Shown here one piece after another: positions 18,347-26,894 of a stretch of DNA of 64,000 nt. This DNA comes from Oribacterium sp. C9 (GTDB lineage: Bacteria > Bacillota > Clostridia > Lachnospirales > Lachnospiraceae), in assembly GCF_002007235.1 (NCBI RefSeq), contig NZ_MUHW01000002.1, forward strand, positions 246,083 to 310,082, read 5' to 3'. The notes beneath the pieces were generated by a model. The model ran no database searches and had not been told where the DNA came from. It worked only from the letters and a program-made list of their open reading frames with translations. The position numbers and the translations under genes are program-made. The first letter of the stretch is position 1; every line of letters begins with the position of its first letter.

Positions 18347-18448
18347 ATATCTGTATCTATTTTACATTTTACATTCATGAGCCACACAGATTTAATTAAT
18401 TTATCTCCGAATATGACTCATCTGTTAATTTTACACTTAGCCTTATCC

Positions 18449-19747
18449 TCAGCTGAAAAGCTTGCTGAAGTTACCAAGTGATGTAATGCCTACATAAGCT
18501 GAGATGATAACAACAAGTATTCCCAGTACAAGGAGAACTGTAGGATGCTTGTAGTCTGCTCCCATGATGGACTTCTTCTGAGAAGCTATCAGTGAGATAC
18601 CGAGAGAGATAGGAAGTATAAGTCCGTTTACAGCACCTGCTATGATAAGGAGCGCTGCAGGTGAACCGGAGATGATCATAACCAGTGTTGAAACTGCAAT
18701 GAATCCTATTACCCAAAGGTTTTCATGATCTGCTATCTTCTTATTAAAGGTCTTAAGGAAAGAAACTGATGTGTAAGCTGCACCTATGACTGATGTTACT
18801 GCTGCACAGAGAAGAACCAGTCCCGCAAATCTGTATCCAATCTCTCCTGCTCCCTGTCTGAATGCATCCGCTGCAGGGTTTCCACTGTCAAGAGTAGCTC
18901 CCCTTGCTACTACACCGAGAACCGCAAGGAAAAGAAATACTCTAACCAGCGCTGCAATGAGGATACCTGTAACTGAACTCTTGGTTACCTCATTCATCTT
19001 GCTCTCGCCTGTCATTCCTGCATCTATAAGTCTGTGTGCACCTGAGAATGTGATGTATCCGCCCACTGTTCCCCCAAGGAGTGTAAGTATAGCCGGGAAT
19101 AATGCCGCATAACCTGTCGCAGGAACCACAGTATTCTTCACTGCATCGCCTACAGGCGGCTTTACGATGAGGATAACGATGAAGATAACCGCGATCATGA
19201 TACCGCCGAGTATCTTAACGAGAGTATCCATAACTCCCTTGGCATTCTTTGAAAGGAATACAGCGATTGCAATGGCACCTGTAAGCACGTAACCAACCGT
19301 TGTAGGGATTCCCAGCAATGTGTTGAATCCGAGAGCTCCTCCGCCGACATTACCGATATTGAATACCAGACCACCCAGAACTATAAGCGCTGAAAGGAAA
19401 TATCCGAGCCCCGGAAGAACCTTGTTTGCAATGTCCTGTCCTCTCAGTCCTGTAGCACAGAGCACTCTCCAGATATTGAGCTGCGCGATGGCTGCCAGAA
19501 GCACCGATGCCAGAATAACGAATCCGAAGCTCGCCTGATGCTGTCCTGTAAAGGAAGATGTCTGTGTCAGAAAGCCCGGACCTATGGCACTTGTAGCCAT
19601 CAGGAACGCCGCTCCCAGCAGGGCTCCACTGCTTTTCTTATCCTTAGCCTTTACCTCTCCACTAAGTTCATTTGCAGAACCGTCTGCGCTTAAAGCCTGT
19701 CCGTCATATTTAAGGACATGATTAAAGACATGATTTCCTAGTTTCAC
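18449..19747 (-). CDS. NRAMP-related membrane transporter of the YcsG family
   Basis: A 432-residue protein with about 11 hydrophobic segments. It has an NRAMP-like fold but the helix-1 motif reads AIGPGFLTQTSS instead of the metal-binding DPGN, and helix 6 has SGAHRL instead of the usual MPH. Metal transport is therefore doubtful. YcsG relatives sit beside pxp genes, which suggests import of 5-oxoproline or a related compound. The start is GTG with a GGGGG-rich site upstream. It is the first gene of the pxp operon. Confidence 0.85.
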   Translation of the reverse strand: MKLGNHVFNHVLKYDGQALSADGSANELSGEVKAKDKKSSGALLGAAFLMATSAIGPGFLTQTSSFTGQHQASFGFVILASVLLAAIAQLNIWRVLCATGLRGQDIANKVLPGLGYFLSALIVLGGLVFNIGNVGGGALGFNTLLGIPTTVGYVLTGAIAIAVFLSKNAKGVMDTLVKILGGIMIAVIFIVILIVKPPVGDAVKNTVVPATGYAALFPAILTLLGGTVGGYITFSGAHRLIDAGMTGESKMNEVTKSSVTGILIAALVRVFLFLAVLGVVARGATLDSGNPAADAFRQGAGEIGYRFAGLVLLCAAVTSVIGAAYTSVSFLKTFNKKIADHENLWVIGFIAVSTLVMIISGSPAALLIIAGAVNGLILPISLGISLIASQKKSIMGADYKHPTVLLVLGILVVIISAYVGITSLGNFSKLFS

Positions 19748-20054
19748 TTCGTTTACCCCCTTTTTTGCTTATATCTTTTCAAATCATTTTTGAATCATAG
19801 TTATATAGTAAGTTCAAACCATCGCAAAATCAACCTATTTTTTGCCATTTTTTCAAAAATATTAAAAATACAATCCCGCAGCTTATAACAGACATGAAAA
19901 TTCACGTCCGTTATAATTATAGGTATTCGCACTTATAAACATAGGTAATTCCTATTTTCTTTTATACTATTATGTCTCTTCATAACCTCTCGTGATCAAG
20001 AGCGGTCCTCTCGGTTTCCAGTCATCACAACGAGTCGGCATCCTACACAAAAAA
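19748..20054. other. Intergenic region upstream of the ycsG-like gene
   Basis: AT-rich, with poly-A/T tracts around 19840-19870. Weak minus-strand promoter-like hexamers are present near 19800-19835 (for example TTGATT-17-TACTAT), but none is convincing. I see no gene here. Confidence 0.5.
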
Positions 20055-20094
20055 GAGAGACTCCATCAGCAGAATTCCGCCATTGGAGTCTCTC
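20055..20094 (-). terminator. Intrinsic terminator of the ketopantoate reductase-like gene
   Basis: GAGAGACTCCA and its complement form an 11-bp stem with an 18-base loop; the minus strand continues with TTTTTT. It lies about 115 bases after the stop at 20208. Confidence 0.75.
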
Positions 20095-20207
20095 GTATTA
20101 TTCATATATATGCTACGGCTGCAAGATATATCGTGTCATTTCTCTGTATACCCGCCTTATTTATATCTCTTTTCTTCTGTTAAAATCCACAGGCAGGCTT
20201 ACCGCAC

Positions 20208-21155
20208 CTATACCATGTATGCCTCAATCATTTCAGATAGCTCATTATAGTATCTTCTCGAACACGGCACCTCAATCCCGTATTTCTCAGCCTTTCTGAT
20301 CACAGCTCCCAAAAACGCATCCAGCTCCGCCTGTCTTTTCGCTTCAACATCTCTCTTGAGCGAAGAAGTCGCTTCATCATTCTGGTTATCCATACAGTAG
20401 TTAAACTTATTCTCGGCAGTTCCTTCAGGGATATTCACACCTTCCCTAAGTCCGACAGCTTCCGCCTCATGCATGAGATCATGAAAATCTTTTGTCCACT
20501 CACTGTTTCCGCGTACGCCTCCCGTGTTAGTGTGATACCTAGCGGTTATAACATTAAACCCGCAATTCAGGATAAACTTCTGCCATATCTCAGACATGAT
20601 GTCATCAGTATATCTTGCATCAAATCCCACCTCCTTAAAAAGCTCATACACTTTTTTCGAAGCCTCAACATGACGCTCATCTCTAAGCTTTGATCCGATG
20701 AACATGTGAGTGTAGGGACCTGACTGTTTAGCAGAATGCTCCGAATCCTTAGCCGTAATGGTATAAATAAGGGAATCTATACATACAGCCTCAGGAAACT
20801 TCTCGCGAATCCTGTCTCCGGGCTCAACGCCGTTCATTACAGGCATGACTATGGTTTCTGCTCCGATGCAGGGACGTATCTGCTCACACAGTTCATCCAG
20901 CGAGTAATTCTTACAGCAGATCAGTACCAGATCCTGTACGGGAATATCCTCTCCCCTTTCCGCAACTGCAGCCGGTCTCATAGTGCTGTCACCGTAAAAA
21001 TCACTTTTCAGTGTAAGCCCCTTCTCTCTAAGAGCCATCGCATGGTTTCCTCTTGCAACGAGTGTAATACTGTCTTCATATTTTCTTCCCAGCATAGCTG
21101 CAAGCAGTCCGCCGATCGCCCCGACTCCCGCAACCGTTATTTTTAAATTTTTCAT
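20208..21155 (-). CDS. 2-dehydropantoate 2-reductase (ketopantoate reductase) family protein
   Basis: A 315-residue NAD(P)-binding reductase with the Rossmann motif GVGAIGG at residues 9-15, and the family Lys and Asn in EIWQKFILNCGFN, followed by a helical C-terminal domain. PanE makes pantoate for coenzyme A, but many paralogues act on other 2-keto acids and no pan genes are near. No Shine-Dalgarno site is visible: the ATG is preceded by an AT-rich stretch. Confidence 0.85.
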   Translation of the reverse strand: MKNLKITVAGVGAIGGLLAAMLGRKYEDSITLVARGNHAMALREKGLTLKSDFYGDSTMRPAAVAERGEDIPVQDLVLICCKNYSLDELCEQIRPCIGAETIVMPVMNGVEPGDRIREKFPEAVCIDSLIYTITAKDSEHSAKQSGPYTHMFIGSKLRDERHVEASKKVYELFKEVGFDARYTDDIMSEIWQKFILNCGFNVITARYHTNTGGVRGNSEWTKDFHDLMHEAEAVGLREGVNIPEGTAENKFNYCMDNQNDEATSSLKRDVEAKRQAELDAFLGAVIRKAEKYGIEVPCSRRYYNELSEMIEAYMV

Positions 21156-21319
21156 ATTTTGATAAAATTTTATACTTTCTTTATTTGACTTTCACTAATT
21201 TAATATTAAAATCATAGACAGTAGGATCTAACTTGTAGACAAATCCCCCTTTGTCCATGAGCTGGATCCTTACTATTTTTCAGAGGATCCATAAAGCATC
21301 AAATTAACCGGGCTTATGC

Positions 21320-22048
21320 TCATCCTTCATTATTTCTGGTTTTCTTTTTTATCCTGTGAAGCTGTGGTCTCACCACTATCTCCGGTACGCAGGTTCCTTC
21401 TCTTACGCTCAACGCGTATTCCACGGCATCAGCAACATCTTCCGGCTCAAGGTGCGCATCCACAGAGTCATCAGCTTCAAAATCAGCATTACGATAAAGG
21501 GCTGTATCTGTCATATCCGGCAGGATAGCAGTAACTCCCACACCGTATTTTCTCACCTCATCAAACAGGCTCCTGCTGAAGCTCATCAGCCCCGCCTTAG
21601 TCGCGCCATAAGCAACGCCATGAGGATTGCTGGATATGGCCGTGACAGAGGAAATGTTTATGATATTACCCCTGTTCTCTTTCAGAGTCCTGAGAAGCTG
21701 CTGGGTAATGATCATCGGCACTTCCAGATTGACCCTCACCATCTCCTGGATCTTTTCAGGATTCTGTTCCTCATGAAGACCATAGTATGCCGCCCCCGCA
21801 TTATTTACGAGAAGCTTCAGCTCAGCATCCGGAAGCTTCGCTATCCGCTTTACAGCAGAAAGCATCTCTCCCGTATTCCTTAGATCACAGACGATATGAT
21901 GAAGTCCCGGTTTCTCGCCATCATCAAACTTTCTTCCGATGCCATACACCTCATATCCCATTTCCACAAGCCTATAGGCTATAGCTTTTCCTATACCTGA
22001 TGATGCACCAGTCACTATGGCAGTTTTCTTATTTGTTATCACACTCAT
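21320..22048 (-). CDS. SDR family oxidoreductase
   Basis: A 242-residue classical short-chain dehydrogenase: cofactor motif TGASSGIG (15-22), NNAG near 88, catalytic Ser in NISSVTAISS and the YGATK motif (Tyr-X3-Lys). It is a soluble NAD(P)-dependent oxidoreductase of unknown substrate. GAAGGA lies rather far upstream of the ATG. It could be co-transcribed with the spore photoproduct lyase gene about 155 bases upstream. Confidence 0.9.
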   Translation of the reverse strand: MSVITNKKTAIVTGASSGIGKAIAYRLVEMGYEVYGIGRKFDDGEKPGLHHIVCDLRNTGEMLSAVKRIAKLPDAELKLLVNNAGAAYYGLHEEQNPEKIQEMVRVNLEVPMIITQQLLRTLKENRGNIINISSVTAISSNPHGVAYGATKAGLMSFSRSLFDEVRKYGVGVTAILPDMTDTALYRNADFEADDSVDAHLEPEDVADAVEYALSVREGTCVPEIVVRPQLHRIKKKTRNNEG

Positions 22049-22201
22049 ACTATACCCGAATTTCCTTCATAAGATTCATACCAATTTCAACATAGCTGGT
22101 ATATCGTTTATTTTATATTGAGCAAGCGTCTTAAGCGCGTCTCACTCTTATATCCAAGCAGAAGTGAAACGCATACATGACATGGCTCACAGGTCGTATA
22201 T

Positions 22202-23242
22202 TTATCTATCCTGTTCTTCCCATCGAAAAATACGTTCTTCCGGAACAAACTCCTTAAGGCGGCACACCATCCAGTTTTCCATCTCCTCTGTGAGCTTATC
22301 GCTGTAATGATAAACTCCATGATCATTCTGATAAGGATACTGCACCACCGCACTATCCGGCATGTTCCGCCGCATGGACTTGAGATACTCCTCCGACAGC
22401 CTGAAGCTTCCTACACTGACATCATTTATCCTGTCCATGAAAATCTCCGAAGTGAGCCTGTCCATCATTTTTCCATACTCTGTTTTCCAGTCCGGGCAAT
22501 AGATCATGGGGTCAAAGCACAGTCTCACAGTGAATCCCATACTCACGGCTCGTTTAATGCTTTCGATCCTGCCATCGAGACTTCCGGTCCTGTGTTCATA
22601 GTGCTCCACCACATAATCAGGAGACACTGTAAATGCAAAAATGGTTCTTCCGCTTCCGTCTTCAGGAAGCCTTTCAAAGTCGATATTTCCTGCCTTCGTC
22701 CTCACCTCTATGGTAAGATCCGGATGTGCTTCAGTGAACCTTATCCATTCACTCACGTACCCGGTAAGCGACTCTATGGCGAGAAGATCAGTATCATAGG
22801 AAACACAGAGATACACAGGATGTTTCGATAGAAGCATTTCAACCTCTTTAAATATATCCTGAAGATTCAGAAATATCACCATATTTCCGGAAGGGTACAT
22901 CCCCTTAAGATAACAGTATTCGCAATCAAAAAGGCAGTTCATCATACACGATGTATAGTAAAAATGCTTATGCCCCATGTTCTGACATACCTCTGCCCCC
23001 GGATAGACCAGAGTACCCTGCTTTACCGCAAGTATCAGCGCCTGAGATTCATGCTGTTTCACATAATTCTGTCTGTGTCTGTTGAACACGTCCTTGTAAT
23101 GATCGATCTTTATTATTTCAGCCTTCGGAAAATGCCCCATTATCTCCTCTGCTTTTTCCCGAAAAGTCCTATCTAAAAAAACCTTTTCCTCTACATAAAT
23201 ATGAGAAAATGGCTTATTCCGAAATGACGTTCCTGACAACAT
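22202..23242 (-). CDS. splB: Spore photoproduct lyase family radical SAM protein
   Basis: The frame opens at 23344, but AAGG before an ATG at 23242 gives 346 residues, the usual length for the family, and overlaps the upstream stop by 29 bases. A radical-SAM CX3CX2C motif (CLFDCEYC) is at residues 103-110, followed by YLKG. A Cys at 146 in YLCVSYDTDLLAIE is a plausible counterpart of the catalytic Cys. The enzyme reverses the 5-thyminyl-5,6-dihydrothymine lesion made by UV in dormant spores. Its presence where sporulation loci are missing is notable. Confidence 0.88.
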   Translation of the reverse strand: MLSGTSFRNKPFSHIYVEEKVFLDRTFREKAEEIMGHFPKAEIIKIDHYKDVFNRHRQNYVKQHESQALILAVKQGTLVYPGAEVCQNMGHKHFYYTSCMMNCLFDCEYCYLKGMYPSGNMVIFLNLQDIFKEVEMLLSKHPVYLCVSYDTDLLAIESLTGYVSEWIRFTEAHPDLTIEVRTKAGNIDFERLPEDGSGRTIFAFTVSPDYVVEHYEHRTGSLDGRIESIKRAVSMGFTVRLCFDPMIYCPDWKTEYGKMMDRLTSEIFMDRINDVSVGSFRLSEEYLKSMRRNMPDSAVVQYPYQNDHGVYHYSDKLTEEMENWMVCRLKEFVPEERIFRWEEQDR

Positions 23243-24173
23243 CAAGCACCTTCTTTCCCGTACGTTTATCCACAGTGGGAAGAACCCCGGACTCATATAG
23301 CTTTTCCACTTCCGCCATCCAGTTGATCCCGCTGAGAGTTCCATATTTCACATATTGAATGAACTGATCCTGCATCACCTTAGAAAAATGTGCATCTCTG
23401 ATAACTTTTTCCACTGTTTTTTTCTCGAGATCCCCGAGAATATCCACTCTTTTCTTTTCCCCAAAGGAAATCAACCTCAGCTTTTCCACATAATCCAGAA
23501 TCTGTTCCACATTCCGTTCCACAGAATCCGAGACATGTTGAGCCAATGTTCTCACGTCGGAAACATTGGCAGAAATGCCGCTGTCGGTAACAACGCGTAG
23601 AAAGCTCATCTGATGAGGTCCAACATAAAATACTCCAGCCTGATACACCGCCGCCGCTTCCATATCGTAAAGATCATAGTCCTCAGCAGCCATATCAAGG
23701 AATCTGACAGCCCTCTCTGTGAGGACCACACTTCCCGTCACAGCTGACGCCTCAGGAATAGATGTTCGCACCAGCATGTCAGGATAAAAGCATCTGTCGG
23801 TATTCTGATCCAACAGTTTATTCAGGAGGAACAGTGTCTCCCTTTTTTCTTCCCATTGCTGTTTATGTAGCGCCGCTGCAGTACCGAAAGACAAAAGCTG
23901 ATCAGAATGTGACGCATCATACTCAGTAAGAACTGAAGAAACGACTGCCGCCGCATTGACCGGTCCCACCCCTGTGACAGTAAGCACTATTTCAGGTCTG
24001 ATTCTTTTTTCACCGGACTCGTCCCTGGCGCCATCATTATCTCCCGCCATAAGCTTTATATAATCTTCAGGCACAAACTGCTGAAACCTCGTCCTGTCCG
24101 TCCTTTTTTTTAGTCCAAATATCTTTATAAGAGGCTTTGCCTCCGGATACAATGCCGTAAAAATGAAAATCAT
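23214..24173 (-). CDS. Nucleoside phosphorylase / MTA-SAH nucleosidase-like protein
   Basis: 319 residues. The first two thirds resemble the phosphorylase/nucleosidase superfamily: FTALYPEAKPLI, TGVGPVNAAAV, the ribose-binding YDMEAAAVYQ (compare MExxA in MtnN) and VVTDSG with the catalytic Asp. The C-terminal 100 residues are helical and unassigned. The next gene, spore photoproduct lyase, overlaps its end by 29 bases, so the two are co-translated. The superfamily can cleave 5'-deoxyadenosine, a by-product of radical SAM chemistry, which is a possible link. Confidence 0.8.
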   Translation of the reverse strand: MIFIFTALYPEAKPLIKIFGLKKRTDRTRFQQFVPEDYIKLMAGDNDGARDESGEKRIRPEIVLTVTGVGPVNAAAVVSSVLTEYDASHSDQLLSFGTAAALHKQQWEEKRETLFLLNKLLDQNTDRCFYPDMLVRTSIPEASAVTGSVVLTERAVRFLDMAAEDYDLYDMEAAAVYQAGVFYVGPHQMSFLRVVTDSGISANVSDVRTLAQHVSDSVERNVEQILDYVEKLRLISFGEKKRVDILGDLEKKTVEKVIRDAHFSKVMQDQFIQYVKYGTLSGINWMAEVEKLYESGVLPTVDKRTGKKVLDVVRNVISE

Positions 24174-24360
24174 TTATATTCTCCACCAACTTCAGGAATG
24201 CCTAAACGCTGATAACATTCCGTTTTACTGTATCGTCACATTATGCCACATATGACTTACTTTTGCGAGCATCATAGCAGCATATTACACGCCTGATAGA
24301 AGCAGGGCCCTCCTACGGTAGCCGTCCGCTCACCGGTGCCCTCGACCGGCCCCACAATAA

Positions 24361-24399
24361 AAACCCTGAGGAGAATGTCAACTCAGACTCCCAGGGTTT
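24361..24399 (-). terminator. Intrinsic terminator of the DUF4234 gene
   Basis: AAACCCTG and CAGGGTTT with an inner GAG/CTC pairing; the minus strand continues TTTTT. It lies 29 bases after the stop at 24428. Confidence 0.75.
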
Positions 24400-24427
24400 T
24401 CATGATTTAACTTAATTTACTTCAATA

Positions 24428-26035
24428 TCAGATATTTCCGTTCTGTTGTGCAAGCATGTTGTTATATGCCGCATTTATCGCATTTGTATTCTTGATAATG
24501 ATATTAGCCGCAATAAACGGACCTACACCGCAAAGGAATGATCCGAAGATCCACCACAGAAGAATCGTAGTACCACCCTCCTGGAAGTTCATACCATAAC
24601 GCTGAGAATTATTCTGAAGACGATTTCCCAGGTTGTAAAGCCAGATATAATCATAAATTCCACAGGTAAGGATACCAAAAAGAATGTACTCGAGGATTCC
24701 GGCTGTCTTCTTTCCGTCACCTGCACAGGTAATATTTACATCCTGCACTATGCAGTGAAGCATGTAAAGATCATAGATACCGCAGGTCACGAGACCAAGC
24801 AGTATATAAGCCACGATACTCCTGTCTGTAGAAAGCATCACTCCGCCAAAATTATTAGGCTGACCGTTCACAGGGTTTCCGTTTGCGTAGCCGTTAGTCT
24901 GATTCACATTACTGTACGCGCCGGCATTGGCAGTATTTCCTGTATGACCCTTTCCTGACTGAAATTCATCCTTTGCTTCCATAGCCATGTCCGAAACTGT
25001 TTTCAGATCGTTTTTAAGTGCATCTCCAAGATTACCGCCCTGAAGTCCCGCTAACGGATTTATCTTTTTCTCATTAATGAGAACATAAGTCACAACCATC
25101 ATTGCGATGGAGAATATGAGGCTCAGGAATGCTCCGGAGAACATACCCGCATATGAATATCTGAATATCAGTCCATTAAAGATCGCTGCAAGAACAATGC
25201 GGACAAGAACTGTAAGGATCACGATAACACCGCCCGCAAGAGCTCCCACCATAAGAGGCTCTGCCTTGCTGTCATCCCATTTCTTCCATACGAGATACAT
25301 AATGAGCGCAGAGCCCAAAAGGCCGCAGAGCTTGATCACATGTACAAGGAAGCTGATCACACCGAATGCAAATCCAAAGAATCCTTCATCATTGATTCCA
25401 CCGAAAATCCCGAAAAATCCACCCAGAACGTAAAATACCTGGAAGAACGAAAGAATCAGTGCGATGATGCAGAGTACCATACCTGCAGTAACGATACCGC
25501 TCTTAGGCTCGGCAGGTGTCGTAAACTGAGGATTACTGTATCTTGTGCCTGCATAACCACTGTTTGTCTGTCCCTGATTGAACTGACCGTTCTGAGAATT
25601 GAACTGCGCTGTCTGACCGCTGAACTGACCCTGCTGCGATCCGTACTGCGGATTCTGATTTGCAGTTGTATCGTTATATGATCCGGTATATGCAGCTTTC
25701 TGCTCCTCAATTCGTTTTGCGTACTGATCAGTTATATTTCCGCTTTCCTGCTGAGTCGCTTCAGAAACTGTATTTCCAGAAGCTTCCTCCGTCACACTCT
25801 CAACAGCTTCAGCAACAGTGTCCACTGCTTCATCAGCAACTGCCGAAGAAGCATCTACCGTATTCTGCGCAGCAGCACTGACTTCTTCGATCGTTTCCTG
25901 TGCTTGAGCCGAAACTTCTTCCGCCGCAGCTTTCATGCTGTTCTGAAATTTGTTCTGAGCCAGCAGATCAGCCCCACAGTTTGGACAGAATTTTGCTCCA
26001 TCATTTACTTCGGTTCCGCAATTCGTGCAAAACAT
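24428..26035 (-). CDS. Zinc-ribbon membrane protein with C-terminal DUF4234 domain
   Basis: 535 residues. An N-terminal double CxxC zinc ribbon (C3, C6, C17, C20) is followed by an Ala/Glu/Val-rich helical stretch to about 95, a long Gln/Asn/Gly/Tyr-rich linker and four or five membrane helices (about 180-330). A second low-complexity linker leads to a DUF4234 domain holding the repeated motif G(L/I)xTCGIYD. Function is unknown; such proteins may sense or organise the membrane. A DUF2752 gene lies 135 bases upstream on the same strand. Confidence 0.85.
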   Translation of the reverse strand: MFCTNCGTEVNDGAKFCPNCGADLLAQNKFQNSMKAAAEEVSAQAQETIEEVSAAAQNTVDASSAVADEAVDTVAEAVESVTEEASGNTVSEATQQESGNITDQYAKRIEEQKAAYTGSYNDTTANQNPQYGSQQGQFSGQTAQFNSQNGQFNQGQTNSGYAGTRYSNPQFTTPAEPKSGIVTAGMVLCIIALILSFFQVFYVLGGFFGIFGGINDEGFFGFAFGVISFLVHVIKLCGLLGSALIMYLVWKKWDDSKAEPLMVGALAGGVIVILTVLVRIVLAAIFNGLIFRYSYAGMFSGAFLSLIFSIAMMVVTYVLINEKKINPLAGLQGGNLGDALKNDLKTVSDMAMEAKDEFQSGKGHTGNTANAGAYSNVNQTNGYANGNPVNGQPNNFGGVMLSTDRSIVAYILLGLVTCGIYDLYMLHCIVQDVNITCAGDGKKTAGILEYILFGILTCGIYDYIWLYNLGNRLQNNSQRYGMNFQEGGTTILLWWIFGSFLCGVGPFIAANIIIKNTNAINAAYNNMLAQQNGNI

Positions 26036-26169
26036 AATTACCCCTCTTCCGGCAACCTCCCCTTACAGAAGACGCCCATAAATAATATTTCGCAAACCAC
26101 AATCGACTCTATGCCTCTCACCACAAACGAAAAACTCCGGTGCGGTGCAGTCTTTATTGTGTATGCAAG

Positions 26170-26604
26170 TCACTTCGTAAAACCGGAGATGAACCGGACA
26201 GTTCTCCATATAAAACCTTCACTGGGTCTGAAAACCACGATATCCTGATCAGGCATAAAGAACATACGGTACAGATAAACTATGATAAAAGCTGAAACAA
26301 ATATCGTGACCAGTATCCTATACACTCTTACCGGAAGCTTACCCCTGATGACAAAAACCAACACTGCCGGCACCGGCAGCATCCACAGCGGATGATAGTA
26401 AAAAGCTGTCTTGAAATCCATTCTCAGCACGCACATCCACGCACGGCTCATGCCACATCCGGCATCGGATACACCCGTCAGGAATTTGATCGGACAGGTG
26501 ATTCCGAGGACCATCTCCAGAACCAGATAAAAACATATAATGATTACTATTGCTTCAATATCCGATTTCCACTTTCTCAATGTTCCACTCCATTCTTTTC
26601 TCAT
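26170..26604 (-). CDS. DUF2752 membrane protein
   Basis: 144 residues with three predicted membrane helices (about 17-35, 70-87, 95-113). The DUF2752 signature is present as CPIKFLTG, then AGCGMSRAW and AFYYHPLW. These small proteins often sit beside zinc-ribbon/TM2 or DUF4234 proteins, as here; the function is unknown. AAGGA precedes the ATG. Confidence 0.82.
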   Translation of the reverse strand: MRKEWSGTLRKWKSDIEAIVIIICFYLVLEMVLGITCPIKFLTGVSDAGCGMSRAWMCVLRMDFKTAFYYHPLWMLPVPAVLVFVIRGKLPVRVYRILVTIFVSAFIIVYLYRMFFMPDQDIVVFRPSEGFIWRTVRFISGFTK

Positions 26605-26743
26605 AACGATCCTTATGCTTATTCAAAATCCACCTAAAGCATAAAGATAGCTACGATAAACTAATTATACAACTTTAATTTTGGCATAGCGATTATTTAA
26701 TTTAAGAGTTTTATTGTTTTTATCAGAAATACAAATATTACTA

Positions 26744-26772
26744 TGGAAAATTCGGCATCAACATATTATAAT
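26744..26772 (+). promoter_or_regulatory. Candidate promoter of the MATE exporter gene
   Basis: TGGAAA and TATAAT are 17 bases apart. The predicted start near 26779 gives a leader of about 115 nt that holds two hairpins. Confidence 0.6.
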
Positions 26773-26797
26773 GCTCATTCGTTAATCAGAAAGTCAG

Positions 26798-26871
26798 ATT
26801 CGGAAGGTCTATCACAGCCCTTCCGAATTAGTTTTTACTGTATAAGTTCCACCTTCATCCATGCATGAAGG
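26798..26871 (+). promoter_or_regulatory. Structured leader of the MATE gene (possible attenuator or switch)
   Basis: Hairpin 1 (26798-26828) has a perfect 10-bp stem ATTCGGAAGG/CCTTCCGAAT and is followed by TAGTTTTTA. Hairpin 2 (26850-26871) is ACCTTCAT/ATGAAGGT with a 6-base loop, ending 10 bases before the AGGAGG site. I do not recognise a known riboswitch. Confidence 0.45.
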
Positions 26872-26894
26872 TATACATTAATTCAGGAGGTCTT

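Noticed and set aside
22108..22353. 81-codon minus-strand frame at the end of splB
   Set aside because: It overlaps the spore photoproduct lyase in another frame and has no ribosome-binding site.
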